Shown in pieces: positions 8,969 through 18,024 of a stretch of 64,000 nucleotides of DNA. Numbering within the stretch: the first letter of the stretch is position 1; every line of letters begins with the position of its first letter. This DNA is from a bacterium (GTDB taxonomy: Bacteria; Bacteroidota; Ignavibacteria; Kapaibacteriales; UBA7675), in the NCBI GenBank assembly GCA_030430495.1, contig JAUIKM010000010.1, positions 82,342 to 146,341 on the forward strand, read 5' to 3'. The translations under genes were made by a program, and so were the position numbers. A model generated the notes under the pieces. That model worked only from the letters and a program-made list of their open reading frames with translations, ran no database searches and was not told the origin of the DNA.

Positions 8969-9204
8969 CATTCGGACGGCGGTTTAATAAACCGAGAACG
9001 GTCTTGCAACCAGCAACCCGGCGCGGACTTCTTGCGCCGGGCATGGAGGGTTTCAAACAGGCTCGACGCCTTTCGGCTTGAGACTGCGCGGTTAACAAAA
9101 GGGAAAAACAAGCCGCAAACCGCAGGTGCAGGCGGCGAAGTGCTCAGAAAATCAGCGCACAATTAACAGTCTGTTTCAGGCCGTCGAAAAGCAAACAACA
9201 GGTC
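8969..9204. other. Convergent intergenic region with hairpin
   Basis: Holds an 8-bp perfect inverted repeat, CCCGGCGC (9017-9024) and GCGCCGGG (9034-9041), which may end the lipoprotein transcript although it lacks a T-run, and copy D of the dispersed 3' element. Confidence 0.6.
9074..9142 (-). repeat. Dispersed 3' element, copy D
   Basis: Read on the minus strand: CACTTCGCC, GGCTTGTTT, a pyrimidine run, CTTTTGTTAA and TCAAGCCG. It lies about 63 bases downstream of the minus-strand hydrolase stop at 9205, in the same orientation as that gene. It is the copy most similar to copy A, with both arms GGCTTG and CAAGCC intact. Confidence 0.75.
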
Positions 9205-10275
9205 CTACTTCAGGAAGGTCAGCAGCTCAATGTGGAATTGCGTCGGCGATTCCAGGTGCGGAATATGACCGGCGCCTTTTAACAAACGCAGCTCGCCGTC
9301 GGGAATGCTGTCAACCGCATGCCCGGCCAGGCGCGGAATCTCGCCCAGTTTGGCGGCCGTGCTGTCCGGCACAAAATCGCGGCCCAGAAAAGTGCGGTCC
9401 TCCGCGCCGCAGTACACCAGGGTGGGCACCTGCAGATTCGCGAATTCGTGGCAGACCGGCTGCGTGTAAATCATGTCGAATGTTAAAGCCGCCACCCAGG
9501 CCAGACGCGGATAGTCGGGACTTAAACTCCAGCGGAGCTGCGCGTAGGCGTACTCGGAATACTTTTCATTCCAGTTGACAAAATAACTTTCGTGCACGGC
9601 GCGGATGCTGCGCTCGGTCCAGCCCAGGATGTATTGATACCACTGCTCTATCGTGCGGTAGGGCACGTGCGTGCGGTAGTCCTCCAGCCCGAGCGGGTTT
9701 TCCAGAATCAAACGCGTGGTCGTGCTCGGGTACATCAGCGCAAAACGCGTGGCCAGCATGCCGCCCATTGAGTGGCCGACAACCGCGCAGTATTCAATCT
9801 CCAGTTCGTCCAGCAGCAGCTTGGTGTTGTACGCCAGCCGCTGAAATGAATAGTGAATATTTGGCTTGGTCGATTTCCCGAAGCCGATCTGATCGGGCAC
9901 GACGACGCGATAACCGCTTTTTGTTAAAAAGCGAATAGTGTTGTCCCAATACGCGCCGCAGAAGTCGCGCCCGTGCAGCAGCAGGACGGTCTGCCCGTTT
10001 GAATTGGCCGAGGGTTTAATATCTCCGTAGGCCATGCGAACCTGCTTGCCCTCTATCACCAGATCGAAGTAGCGGAGCTGATAAGGGTAGTCGTAGCCCT
10101 CCATGCCGATGCCGAGCGGCGTGGAGCGATCCTGCGGCGCGGATGCCTGGCCCTGTGCGGAAAGATCGGCAGTGATTAAACAAACCAGCATTGCACTCAG
10201 GAGCAGCGGAGTCCGCCATCCCTGTTTAACAAAATTCAGCGTAGCGCCGCCGCGATGGGCCGTGTGTTGCATCAT
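9205..10275 (-). CDS. Secreted or periplasmic alpha/beta hydrolase
   Basis: 356 residues with an N-terminal hydrophobic signal (about 20-41, ending ADLSAQG). The alpha/beta-hydrolase core carries an oxyanion HG (LLLHGRDFCG, about 98), nucleophile elbow GHSMGG with Ser169, a probable acid Asp293 (VYCGAEDRTF) and catalytic His337 (GAGHIPHLE). The layout matches proline iminopeptidase- or haloalkane-dehalogenase-like esterases, but the substrate cannot be read. It is the second gene of a pair with the SRPBCC protein 29 bases upstream. An ATG one codon inside the first is an equally possible start. Confidence 0.85.
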   Translation of the reverse strand: MMQHTAHRGGATLNFVKQGWRTPLLLSAMLVCLITADLSAQGQASAPQDRSTPLGIGMEGYDYPYQLRYFDLVIEGKQVRMAYGDIKPSANSNGQTVLLLHGRDFCGAYWDNTIRFLTKSGYRVVVPDQIGFGKSTKPNIHYSFQRLAYNTKLLLDELEIEYCAVVGHSMGGMLATRFALMYPSTTTRLILENPLGLEDYRTHVPYRTIEQWYQYILGWTERSIRAVHESYFVNWNEKYSEYAYAQLRWSLSPDYPRLAWVAALTFDMIYTQPVCHEFANLQVPTLVYCGAEDRTFLGRDFVPDSTAAKLGEIPRLAGHAVDSIPDGELRLLKGAGHIPHLESPTQFHIELLTFLK

Positions 10276-10304
10276 AGTGAAAGTGTAGGTTAAACGGGCG
10301 TCGT

Positions 10305-10841
10305 TCAGGGAGATTCCAACTGATTCCGCAGGTCGGCGAGGCTCTGTTCAAAACGGGCGCCCAGCTGACTGTCGATAAACAGGCCAAGATAACGTTCCAC
10401 GGGGCCGTTGACTTCGCCCCAGAAACTCCACACGACCATGCTGCCGTTGGAACCGGCGGCAAAGCTGAAGGTCGAGTTGACGGGTCCGGTTTCGGGTTCC
10501 ACCGCGCCGAATTCGATCGCCAGATCGATCGATTTGTTTTCGGCCAACGACACGATAGTAATACGACCGTCGCTGCGGCGCGTATCCGTCCAACGCACCC
10601 AGGCGCCGACGCCGCGGCTGTCGGCCGAAAACGAGGTCTCGACGGTGCTGTCCTGCAGATCAAACGGGCACCAGCGCGGCCATTGCTGCAGGTCGACGAC
10701 CTCGTTGAAGATCGTCGGCGCATCGGCCGTAAACTGCATGCGCCGCTCGATGTGAAACTCCGAGGGCAAAAAGAAGCTGATGATGTAGAGAACCAGCAGC
10801 ACGGAGACCGCACCGATCACAATTTTCCAGAGAAGTTTCAT
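10305..10841 (-). CDS. Membrane-anchored SRPBCC (polyketide cyclase-like) protein
   Basis: A 178-residue protein with one N-terminal transmembrane helix (residues 5-25). A START/SRPBCC-type fold follows: the motif RRMQFTADAPTIFNEVVDLQ, then QWPRWCPFD, is the usual first helix and strand of the polyketide cyclase 2 family. Such proteins bind hydrophobic ligands; no substrate can be inferred. It is probably co-transcribed with the hydrolase 29 bases downstream. Confidence 0.8.
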   Translation of the reverse strand: MKLLWKIVIGAVSVLLVLYIISFFLPSEFHIERRMQFTADAPTIFNEVVDLQQWPRWCPFDLQDSTVETSFSADSRGVGAWVRWTDTRRSDGRITIVSLAENKSIDLAIEFGAVEPETGPVNSTFSFAAGSNGSMVVWSFWGEVNGPVERYLGLFIDSQLGARFEQSLADLRNQLESP

Positions 10842-11118
10842 GTCTGCTCCCGCGCCGTTTTGTTCGTGTGGAGATGACGACCGCCGCCCGCCTCGCTGTG
10901 ACCCGTCCGCGCATCGCCAAAGCGCCGGCTACCGGCATTGAATGGAATCGCAGCGCCGGACCGGCATTCCTCCGGCAAATATATTGCAGGCTTTGCTCTT
11001 GTCATAGATCGCGGACGAATCGGCCGCACGGGGCCCGCACGTAATCCTTCCCTTGAAGCCTTGCCTCACTGTCGTTTCGGCGGCTTTTTTCTTTTGTTTG
11101 TCAGCGCGCCGGAAGCCG
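10842..11118. other. Intergenic region with a possible partial 3' element
   Basis: No gene is supported. Positions 11080-11116 (plus strand) resemble the 3' half of the dispersed element (GGCTTTTTTC, CTTTTGTTTGTCAGCGCG) but lack the CTTCGCC half and have no same-strand gene upstream. Confidence 0.4.
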
Positions 11119-13140
11119 TCAGTGTTTCGGTGATTTTACCAGCACAACAACCGAACGGCTGTACAGACGGCCTTCGGGCAGGCTGTTGTCGTGCAACAGA
11201 ACGCTCTCGCCGATTCCCTGCACCACGGCGTCGCCGGCGCCCAGGGCGTGCGCCACGGCGTCGGCGCGGCGGTAGGACAGTTCTTCGTTGTAGTCGGCCT
11301 CGCCCATGCGGTCGGAATAACCGCGCACGATGACTTTGGACTCCGGCGTCAGGCGATCGCGCACAAACTCGATCATGTCGAGGTTGGCGGCATTCAGCGT
11401 GGCGCGATTAAAGGGAAAGACCACCAGGCTGTAGCGCTCCAGGCCGACCTCCACGCCGCCTTCAAACAGCTGCGAGCGGTTTAATTCCGTTGCGACCGGC
11501 ATGCTGCCGACCGGCGTCAGAAAACTCTGCCCGGATTTGTCGGCCACGGCCATCTCGTAGCGCAGGTCGGGACGACCGCGGTAGAACAGACTGTCCGGCA
11601 GGTCGACCAGAACGGAATCCCGCACGACGCCGACGTCGCCGACGCGGCGGATAATCTGGTCGCCGTCGTAGACCATCACCTCGTAGCTGTCGACGCCGGC
11701 TTCGGCTTCGATCTGCGGATAGAGCGCCATGGAGGCGGGCGTAACGGAGCGATCGAATTCTTCGAGCATAAGCGGCCCGAGAACGTCCCAGTCGTTCGAG
11801 GTGATTTCCACGCGGCGGTTTTCCGCCTGTCCGTCGACGTGATCCGGATTGGAGAAGTCGGGCGGCAGCGTTCCCGCGCCGACCTTCATGCGGCGCGGTT
11901 CGATATTCCAGGTATCCCAGAGGTATTCGCGCACGGCTTCGGCGCGGCCGCGGCTCAGGGCGCGGCCATTCTTTTCCGCGCCGCGGTCGGCGTTGTAGCC
12001 GCGAATCTCGATTGTCGCCGTCGGTTTGTCGCGCAGGCGCTTGCCGATTATGTTGAGCACGTGGCGATAGCGTTGCAATGTGGTCAGCTGATAAAGGCTG
12101 TCCTCTGAAAAAGCGTCGGTTTCGCTGCGGTTCAGGCGCTCGTAGCGCATGGGCAAGGTCGACGAGCCGTCGTCAAAAAACACAAATGGCAGCAGGGGCT
12201 GCCCCACCGTCGTTGAAATCTCATCGACGCGCACGTGCAGCGTATCGCTCATTGCACCATACGCGCCGACGGCGCGCGCCGTCAGGGAGGCGTCCAGCAG
12301 CGGCGGGAGGTCGGGTTCGGGCGGTCTGGCGGCAATCGGTTCCGACGGCCTGGCCTGTACCGGCGGCGGCGGAATGACCGATTCGCCGCGGGACGGCCGA
12401 TACAGCACCGCCACGCCCAGGCGCAGAGTATTCACGTTCCAGTCCAGACCGCTCACCAGCGGCGTCAGGCCGTAGCTGAAGAGCGCTTCCGGCGCGGCCG
12501 TCCAGCGGCCGGCTTCGTCCAGCGGAACGCGATAACGCAGGCCGACGTCGAGGCCCAAGAGCAGACCGGCTGCGTCGGGGATATCACCCGCGGCCTGATT
12601 GCGCACGCGGCTGCCGTTGTCGAAGACACCGCGATTGGAGGGCTGCATCAGTTGTTCCTGCTGCTCAAAACTGTTGGACAGCACCAGGCCAAGATCAAAT
12701 CCGGCAAGCGCATCAAAACCGCCGCCCAGCGGCAGCACCGCCAGCGGCTCAATCGCAAGCACCGTAAATCCGGCGTCGATGCTGTGTTCAACAATGCCGT
12801 TGTAGGACTGACCATCGATGCCGAGCAGTACCGCTTCTTCTTCCGTCAACCTGGCGCCACGGGTGGAAAGCCCGGCGCGCGCACTCAACTCAAATGCATC
12901 CGGAAAGGGAAATTCATAAACCAGTCCGGCGGCAATACCGCCGCCGCCGCCCGATTGAAATTCGGGACAGCAGTTGGCCACGCCAGGCAGCGCGCCGAAG
13001 CCGGCCGAGTACATATTGACGTTCCCCCCGGCAAACAGACCATAGCGCACCACGCTTAAACTGTCGGCGCGCAGGGACGGAACGCAGCAGGAGATCAGCA
13101 GACCAGAAAGCGCAATCAGACGAAGAGTGAATCGATTCAC
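11119..13140 (-). CDS. Outer-membrane protein with two OmpA-like peptidoglycan-binding domains
   Basis: 673 residues. A signal peptide (1-25, ending SLRADS) is followed by a beta-rich N-terminal region (about 27-240) suggesting a barrel, then a Pro-rich linker (VIPPPPVQARPSEP). A first OmpA-C-like domain lies at about 320-450 (GYNADRGAEKNGRALSRGRA, then QAENRRVEITSN) and a second at the C-terminus, about 570-673 (VVFPFNRATLNAANLDMIEF, GYSDRMGEADYNEELSYRRA). Having two such domains is unusual. It is the last gene of a three-gene operon; its ATG overlaps the preceding stop by 4 bases, implying translational coupling to the T9SS-type protein upstream. Confidence 0.83.
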   Translation of the reverse strand: MNRFTLRLIALSGLLISCCVPSLRADSLSVVRYGLFAGGNVNMYSAGFGALPGVANCCPEFQSGGGGGIAAGLVYEFPFPDAFELSARAGLSTRGARLTEEEAVLLGIDGQSYNGIVEHSIDAGFTVLAIEPLAVLPLGGGFDALAGFDLGLVLSNSFEQQEQLMQPSNRGVFDNGSRVRNQAAGDIPDAAGLLLGLDVGLRYRVPLDEAGRWTAAPEALFSYGLTPLVSGLDWNVNTLRLGVAVLYRPSRGESVIPPPPVQARPSEPIAARPPEPDLPPLLDASLTARAVGAYGAMSDTLHVRVDEISTTVGQPLLPFVFFDDGSSTLPMRYERLNRSETDAFSEDSLYQLTTLQRYRHVLNIIGKRLRDKPTATIEIRGYNADRGAEKNGRALSRGRAEAVREYLWDTWNIEPRRMKVGAGTLPPDFSNPDHVDGQAENRRVEITSNDWDVLGPLMLEEFDRSVTPASMALYPQIEAEAGVDSYEVMVYDGDQIIRRVGDVGVVRDSVLVDLPDSLFYRGRPDLRYEMAVADKSGQSFLTPVGSMPVATELNRSQLFEGGVEVGLERYSLVVFPFNRATLNAANLDMIEFVRDRLTPESKVIVRGYSDRMGEADYNEELSYRRADAVAHALGAGDAVVQGIGESVLLHDNSLPEGRLYSRSVVVLVKSPKH

Positions 13141-16100
13141 GGCGTCACCTCCAGCGATTCGCTCAGCACGGCGGTGGGGGTCTCGAGCACGACAAAGTAG
13201 CGACCAGGCGGCAAGGGCAGCCCGGACAGTTCGAGGCGATAACGACCCGCGACAAAGTCTCCTTCGGCCAGCAGCGTCGTGCGTCCGAGCAGATCAGCCA
13301 GCAGGATGCGGTTGAAGCCCGATTCTATCAACTCGTATTCGACGACCGGTCCGGGCGCGATCGTGATTCCCAGCGCGCCGTTGGAATGCACCAGGCGGGT
13401 CCCGCCGGCTTCACACAATCCGGTCAGGCAGAACTCGGTCGGCACGGTTTCGGTGATGACGCGCTGGTCCACCCAGGCCACTTCGGTAATTTCGACGGCG
13501 CTGCACACGCTGTCGCCCAGCAAGGCCTGCAGCGGCACACCGCCCGCCTGCGGCGGCGTGAGTGTGTTTGTGGCCGGGTCGTAGACGGCCTGGTAGTCGA
13601 GCAGGTAGCGCGAATTGTCGGTCGGGTCGAGCTGCATCGCCGCTCCGTCGGCTTCGCGCAGCAGATTTTTGTTGAAGCGCAGCTTCATGCTCACGCGCGG
13701 GTCCGTCAGCTGGTCCAGATTCTCGCCGTTGTCGATCACCACCAGACCGCGCAACAACTGGCCCGGGCCGCCGCTCAGGGGGCCGGCCACGCGCAGCGTG
13801 ACGCGCGGCTCCAGCGGCGATTCGGCGAGCACCTGCAGCGGAAGCTGCATGCCGCAGGGCTCGGAGGAGACCGCCGTCGTTTCATCGTGCACACCGGCTT
13901 CCGGCGTGTAGCGAATCTCGAGTTCCAGCGTTTCACCCGGCGCGAGGACAAGCGGCGGCGCAGGCGTGCCGCTCACGACGGCAAAGGGCGACGGCAGCGC
14001 GGGCAGCGCGTCGATAGTCACGTCCACATCGCCGTCGTTGCGATACTCAATGGTGCGCGTTTGCGGCGCGGGGTTGACGACCAGTCCAAAGTCCAGCAGA
14101 GCAGGACCTGTCAGGCTGACCCGGCGTACCTTTGCGCGCAGCGTCACCGTGCGCTCGATGTCGCAGAAATCGAGACCCAGCGTCATGGTCTGCTCAAAGT
14201 CGCCGGGCTGATCGCTGTCGATTGAGACGTCAAACTCAAGGGCGTTGTCGCTGTCGGCGCGGCCGCCCGTTTGCAACGTGCTCAAGAACGGCGCGGCGGG
14301 GCCGTCGAGATTGATGACTTCCACCTCCGCATCGCCCTGGACTTCCAGCCTGAGCGTTTGCTCAGCCTGCGCGGAACCGTCGGGACAGAGCAGCAGCTCG
14401 CCGAAGTCGACTTCGTCCGGCAAGGTGACGGTACTGCTTTCCAGGCGTCCAAAAATTCCGAATTGCAGGATCAGACCGCAGGGTTCGAGTTCCACGGTAT
14501 AGGTCGCGAGCACGTCGCCGGTCTGGGTCGGACGGAAGCGCACGCGTATCGTGGTCGACTCACCGGGCGCAAGGCGCTGGGCGTCGCTGCCGAGAATCAC
14601 GCCGTGATTGTCGACGTCCATGCGGCTGATTTCCAGCTCGTAAATACTGGTATTGGTAATGACAAAACTCGTGTCGACGAAGGTGACGCAGTTGGTAAGC
14701 GGGTCCAGGGTGATGTCCGAGCGGCTGACGCCGCCGCGCGGATCGACGCGTTCGCCGTCCAGCCTGACTTCGAGCGAGTCGTCGCAGTCGGCCGAGCTGT
14801 AGCGCACCGTCAGCGGCTCCCTGACGAGCATGGCGGGCCCGGCGTTGAGCTGCACGCGGACTGTCTGTTCCGCACCGCCGGCGAGCTCAAGGGGAAGCGC
14901 CGCAGGCTCCACAACCCGCCAATTGGCGCTGACGCGCAGCTCGTCAATGTTGAGCGCGTCCGCGCCGGTGTTGCGCAGCGTAAAACTGCGCTCTACCGTT
15001 TCGGGCACGCATGACGGCACGCGACCAAATTCGAGCAGCGGCTCGCTGACTTCGAGCAGAGCTTCGAGTTTGCGGCCGCTCAATTCGAGAAAAATCCCGA
15101 AACCGCAGGGCGAAAAACCCAGCGAAAGCCCCTCTGCCAGCGTCGTCGAACGCGGCGCGGTCCATCGAAGTGTTATTGTTTTCGACTCTCCCGGCCCAAG
15201 AGTCAGCGGCAAAGTGAGGCCGGGCGTATCGACGCCCTCGACGGCGGAAATCGACGTCAGTTCGACGGCGGCGCTTCCGTTGTTCGTCAGCGTCAGGTCG
15301 ACCGTGCCGCTGGATTGGCAGGCGTCGAGCGTACCGAAGTCGATCTCGCTCAGATCGGCCGTCACATCCGTCGCCGGCAGAACGGTCAGCGTAATGTTGT
15401 CCTCTGCCGTGCAGCCGGCCGCGTCGGTGACGGTCACGGTGTACTCGCGCGTTGCAGCGGGCGAGGCCGTGGGCTGCGCCAGCGTCGGGTCGTCCAGATC
15501 GTCGACCGGCGTCCAGGCGTAGCTGTAACCGCCCGCGCCGCCCGTAGCCGGCGCGCCGATAAGGCGGGACTGGCCGACGCAGAGCTCGGCATCTTCGCCG
15601 GCCTGCGCGGTCGGCGGTTCATTGATCGCAATCGTGACGCTCGCAGTCTGCGAGCAGTCGGTCGCATCCGTGGCGCGCAGCGTGTAAGTCGTTGTTTCGG
15701 AAGGCGTTGCCGTCGGCGTCAGCGAGCTGGGGTCGTCGAGTCCCGTGACCGGGTCCCAGCTAAACTCGTAGTCGGGCGCGCCGCCGCGAATCTCGGCATC
15801 AAGGACGACCGATTCGCCGGGGCAGATCGCCTGGTCGGTACCGGCGTCCACGGTCAGCGGCTCACCGCCGGCGGCGCTGACGGCGACCGGCTCGGGATCG
15901 GCGTAGCGGCGCACACGCACGTATTCAACCTCAAATCCGCCGTTGACCGTCTGAAAAGCGGAAAAACCGACGTGGTTCCAGCCGCTGGAGATCGGCAGAT
16001 TGGTGGAGCCGGCGTCGGACGTCGTACGCGAGGCGTCGAGCAGACTCCGGCGAAAGTGCGACACGGCATTTGACAAGATCGTGACGCGATAGTAGACCGG

Positions 16101-16883
16101 CTCGCCCGGCTCCCACTCCAGATTGTTGCCGACGCCGAAGGTCGTTCCAAAACCGGCGCTGCGATAGCCGTAGTCGAAGACATCAAACTGGCGGCTGTCG
16201 TGCTGCAGCAGGCAATGGCGCGGCGCATTGGGATCCGAGACGTAAAAAATCAGGTTGCCGCCGTCGTTGCCGAGCGGATAGGAGATTTCAGCTTCGACGA
16301 TGCCGACGTTGTTGAGCGCGCTCAGGTCGGCGGTTGAATAAATGTAGTTTTCACCGCCGCGGTCGATGTTTTCCTTGACGGGGCGCAGACGCCCGTTTAC
16401 TATGAGCGAGCCGCCGGTGCGCTCCCACTTGAGCGGGTCGATCTCGAGATTTTCAAAGTCGTCGTAGAGATGAAACACGGCGTCGGGATCGGAAGCCCCA
16501 ACCGCCGCGGGATTGCCGTAGAACATCAGGAAAGGCGTATCGCCCGCGGCCAGCTGCGGAAATCGCAGCCACACCAGACAGGTCGCCGTGTTCAGGCCGC
16601 TTTCGATGTAATACGGCAGCAGCTCCTGCCCGTCGCAACTGACGCCGAAGCGCAGGTCATCGCCGTCGGGCTGGGCGCGACCGGCATTGACGAGGGCGGC
16701 GTGATCAAAAACGAGGCGCACCTGAAAGTCGCTGAGCGCACCGCCGCCGTTGCGCACGACAAATCGATCCGCGTACAACCAACCCGCCGGCTGCGCCGCA
16801 AGGACTGGAGACATCAGGATCGATGCCAAACAAAAAATGGCTGTTGCAAAGCATGGAGAGACGGCCGGTAGGAGTTTGTTCAC
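13137..16883 (-). CDS. Giant secreted multidomain protein: DUF2341, PKD-like, choice-of-anchor-D repeats, T9SS-type C-terminus
   Basis: The start is taken as GTG at 16883, which opens a good signal peptide (NKLLPAVSPCFATAIFCLAS, then SPVLAAQP). A longer TTG-initiated frame reaches 16934. The mature protein (about 1220 residues) begins with a DUF2341/concanavalin-like module (about 30-330). Two PKD-like domains follow (each with CxG and SWxP or AWTP motifs, about 345-515), then several choice-of-anchor-D repeats (FGxL...TxTNxG...PGES, about 520-1015). A cohesin-like sandwich and a C-terminal T9SS sorting-like domain (LLADLLGRTTLL, LPPGRYFVVLET) complete it. Probably surface-exposed and adhesive. 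Operon with the genes at 16939 and 11119. Confidence 0.82.
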   Translation of the reverse strand: MNKLLPAVSPCFATAIFCLASILMSPVLAAQPAGWLYADRFVVRNGGGALSDFQVRLVFDHAALVNAGRAQPDGDDLRFGVSCDGQELLPYYIESGLNTATCLVWLRFPQLAAGDTPFLMFYGNPAAVGASDPDAVFHLYDDFENLEIDPLKWERTGGSLIVNGRLRPVKENIDRGGENYIYSTADLSALNNVGIVEAEISYPLGNDGGNLIFYVSDPNAPRHCLLQHDSRQFDVFDYGYRSAGFGTTFGVGNNLEWEPGEPVYYRVTILSNAVSHFRRSLLDASRTTSDAGSTNLPISSGWNHVGFSAFQTVNGGFEVEYVRVRRYADPEPVAVSAAGGEPLTVDAGTDQAICPGESVVLDAEIRGGAPDYEFSWDPVTGLDDPSSLTPTATPSETTTYTLRATDATDCSQTASVTIAINEPPTAQAGEDAELCVGQSRLIGAPATGGAGGYSYAWTPVDDLDDPTLAQPTASPAATREYTVTVTDAAGCTAEDNITLTVLPATDVTADLSEIDFGTLDACQSSGTVDLTLTNNGSAAVELTSISAVEGVDTPGLTLPLTLGPGESKTITLRWTAPRSTTLAEGLSLGFSPCGFGIFLELSGRKLEALLEVSEPLLEFGRVPSCVPETVERSFTLRNTGADALNIDELRVSANWRVVEPAALPLELAGGAEQTVRVQLNAGPAMLVREPLTVRYSSADCDDSLEVRLDGERVDPRGGVSRSDITLDPLTNCVTFVDTSFVITNTSIYELEISRMDVDNHGVILGSDAQRLAPGESTTIRVRFRPTQTGDVLATYTVELEPCGLILQFGIFGRLESSTVTLPDEVDFGELLLCPDGSAQAEQTLRLEVQGDAEVEVINLDGPAAPFLSTLQTGGRADSDNALEFDVSIDSDQPGDFEQTMTLGLDFCDIERTVTLRAKVRRVSLTGPALLDFGLVVNPAPQTRTIEYRNDGDVDVTIDALPALPSPFAVVSGTPAPPLVLAPGETLELEIRYTPEAGVHDETTAVSSEPCGMQLPLQVLAESPLEPRVTLRVAGPLSGGPGQLLRGLVVIDNGENLDQLTDPRVSMKLRFNKNLLREADGAAMQLDPTDNSRYLLDYQAVYDPATNTLTPPQAGGVPLQALLGDSVCSAVEITEVAWVDQRVITETVPTEFCLTGLCEAGGTRLVHSNGALGITIAPGPVVEYELIESGFNRILLADLLGRTTLLAEGDFVAGRYRLELSGLPLPPGRYFVVLETPTAVLSESLEVTP

Positions 16884-16938
16884 GTCGGAGTTCTCTTCTT
16901 TTGTGGAAGCTGTGGGCGCACGGCCATGCTGCAAGCCG

Positions 16939-18024
16939 TCAGTCTACGACGCGGATCCGCTCGGCCTGCCGTCGCAGTTGATCGAGGAGTTCCGGCGTCG
17001 CCGCCGATGCAAAGATATGGAGAAACTGCCCTGATTCCGTCGGATGCGGGACAATCGTCTCGACAAACCAGGCGCGCGAATTGTCTTCGTCGGCCTGCGA
17101 CCAGTAGCGCCACTCGTGCGGCGCGCCAAGGATCTGCGCCGTTTCCACGCGGCGGTCGAGTGCGTTTTCCGCCGCATCGTGCTGGAACGACGGCCGCGCA
17201 CCGCGATAGATGCCCAGTTTACCGCGGAAGGCCCCAAGCCGGGCGGGCAAAGCCAGACGGTCGACACTAAACTCATTGCCGACCTGGCTGGTCACAAAAC
17301 AGGGCTGGTCAAGCGGGAGTTGCAGCCGCGGACCCGAGACGAGGTCAACATTCCGACCTGCCGGACTGAGTTTACCGGGGCCGGCGCGCAGGGATTTGGA
17401 GATGCGCCGCACGATCTTCACCAGATCGGGGGCGAATGCAATGGCGGGGCGATTGCAGTAAAAGCGGATCTCCTGGATGGACGAGTCGGCGGGGTGCGCC
17501 ACGAGCAGGCCCATCAGGAAGATTTCCACGCGGTTGATCACGATGTTTTTCGGCTGAAACGCCAGCACTTTCAGGCCGCCGGGCAGGCCCATTGGCTGGA
17601 TTATCATATCCGCGAGCTGATCGCCATAGCCGCGCAGGTAGGCGCGTCCTTCCAGCTCAAAGTCCGAACGATACTGCTGGAAAATCTCAAATGATTTGAT
17701 GACGAGGCGCTCGTCTCCCGCCGGGATCAGCAGGCTGGTGCGGGCGTCGTCAAACAGCGGCGCGCCCGGCTCAAAGTCGCCGCGACGCTGCCGCAGAGCG
17801 CTCTGCGGCAAGGTCAGCCGAAGATGCCCGCCGAGTATTGCGGTCGCCGTATCGGCGTCGGGCAGATCGATCAGCTTGCTGTGTGCTGCGGCGGAGTCCT
17901 GCGGCGGCGCACAAAATGCGGGCTGCGCCAGGCAGCACAGAAGCAGCGCCGGCAGCAGCGCAACGAACAGCGCCGGCTGGCGAGCGCGTTTGTGTGTGCG
18001 GATTGTATGGGTGCAATGCATCAT
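16939..18024 (-). CDS. Secreted hypothetical protein, first gene of envelope operon
   Basis: 361 residues. A long N-terminal signal (basic to residue 16, hydrophobic 17-37, ending AFCAPPQ) indicates export. The remainder is alpha/beta with no recognised family. Notable segments are LRLTLPQSALRQRRGDFEPG (about 68) and a C-terminal part reminiscent of secreted proteins that bind or are processed at the envelope (EWRYWSQADEDNSRAWFVET). It lies 55 bases upstream of the GTG of the giant T9SS-type protein and is most likely co-transcribed with it and the OmpA-like gene. Start could also be the second ATG at 18021. Confidence 0.65.
   Translation of the reverse strand: MMHCTHTIRTHKRARQPALFVALLPALLLCCLAQPAFCAPPQDSAAAHSKLIDLPDADTATAILGGHLRLTLPQSALRQRRGDFEPGAPLFDDARTSLLIPAGDERLVIKSFEIFQQYRSDFELEGRAYLRGYGDQLADMIIQPMGLPGGLKVLAFQPKNIVINRVEIFLMGLLVAHPADSSIQEIRFYCNRPAIAFAPDLVKIVRRISKSLRAGPGKLSPAGRNVDLVSGPRLQLPLDQPCFVTSQVGNEFSVDRLALPARLGAFRGKLGIYRGARPSFQHDAAENALDRRVETAQILGAPHEWRYWSQADEDNSRAWFVETIVPHPTESGQFLHIFASAATPELLDQLRRQAERIRVVD

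Noticed and set aside
16884..16934. TTG start at 16934 for the giant T9SS-type protein
   Set aside because: The signal peptide begins directly after the GTG at 16883, and the intervening residues are polar and unlike a leader.
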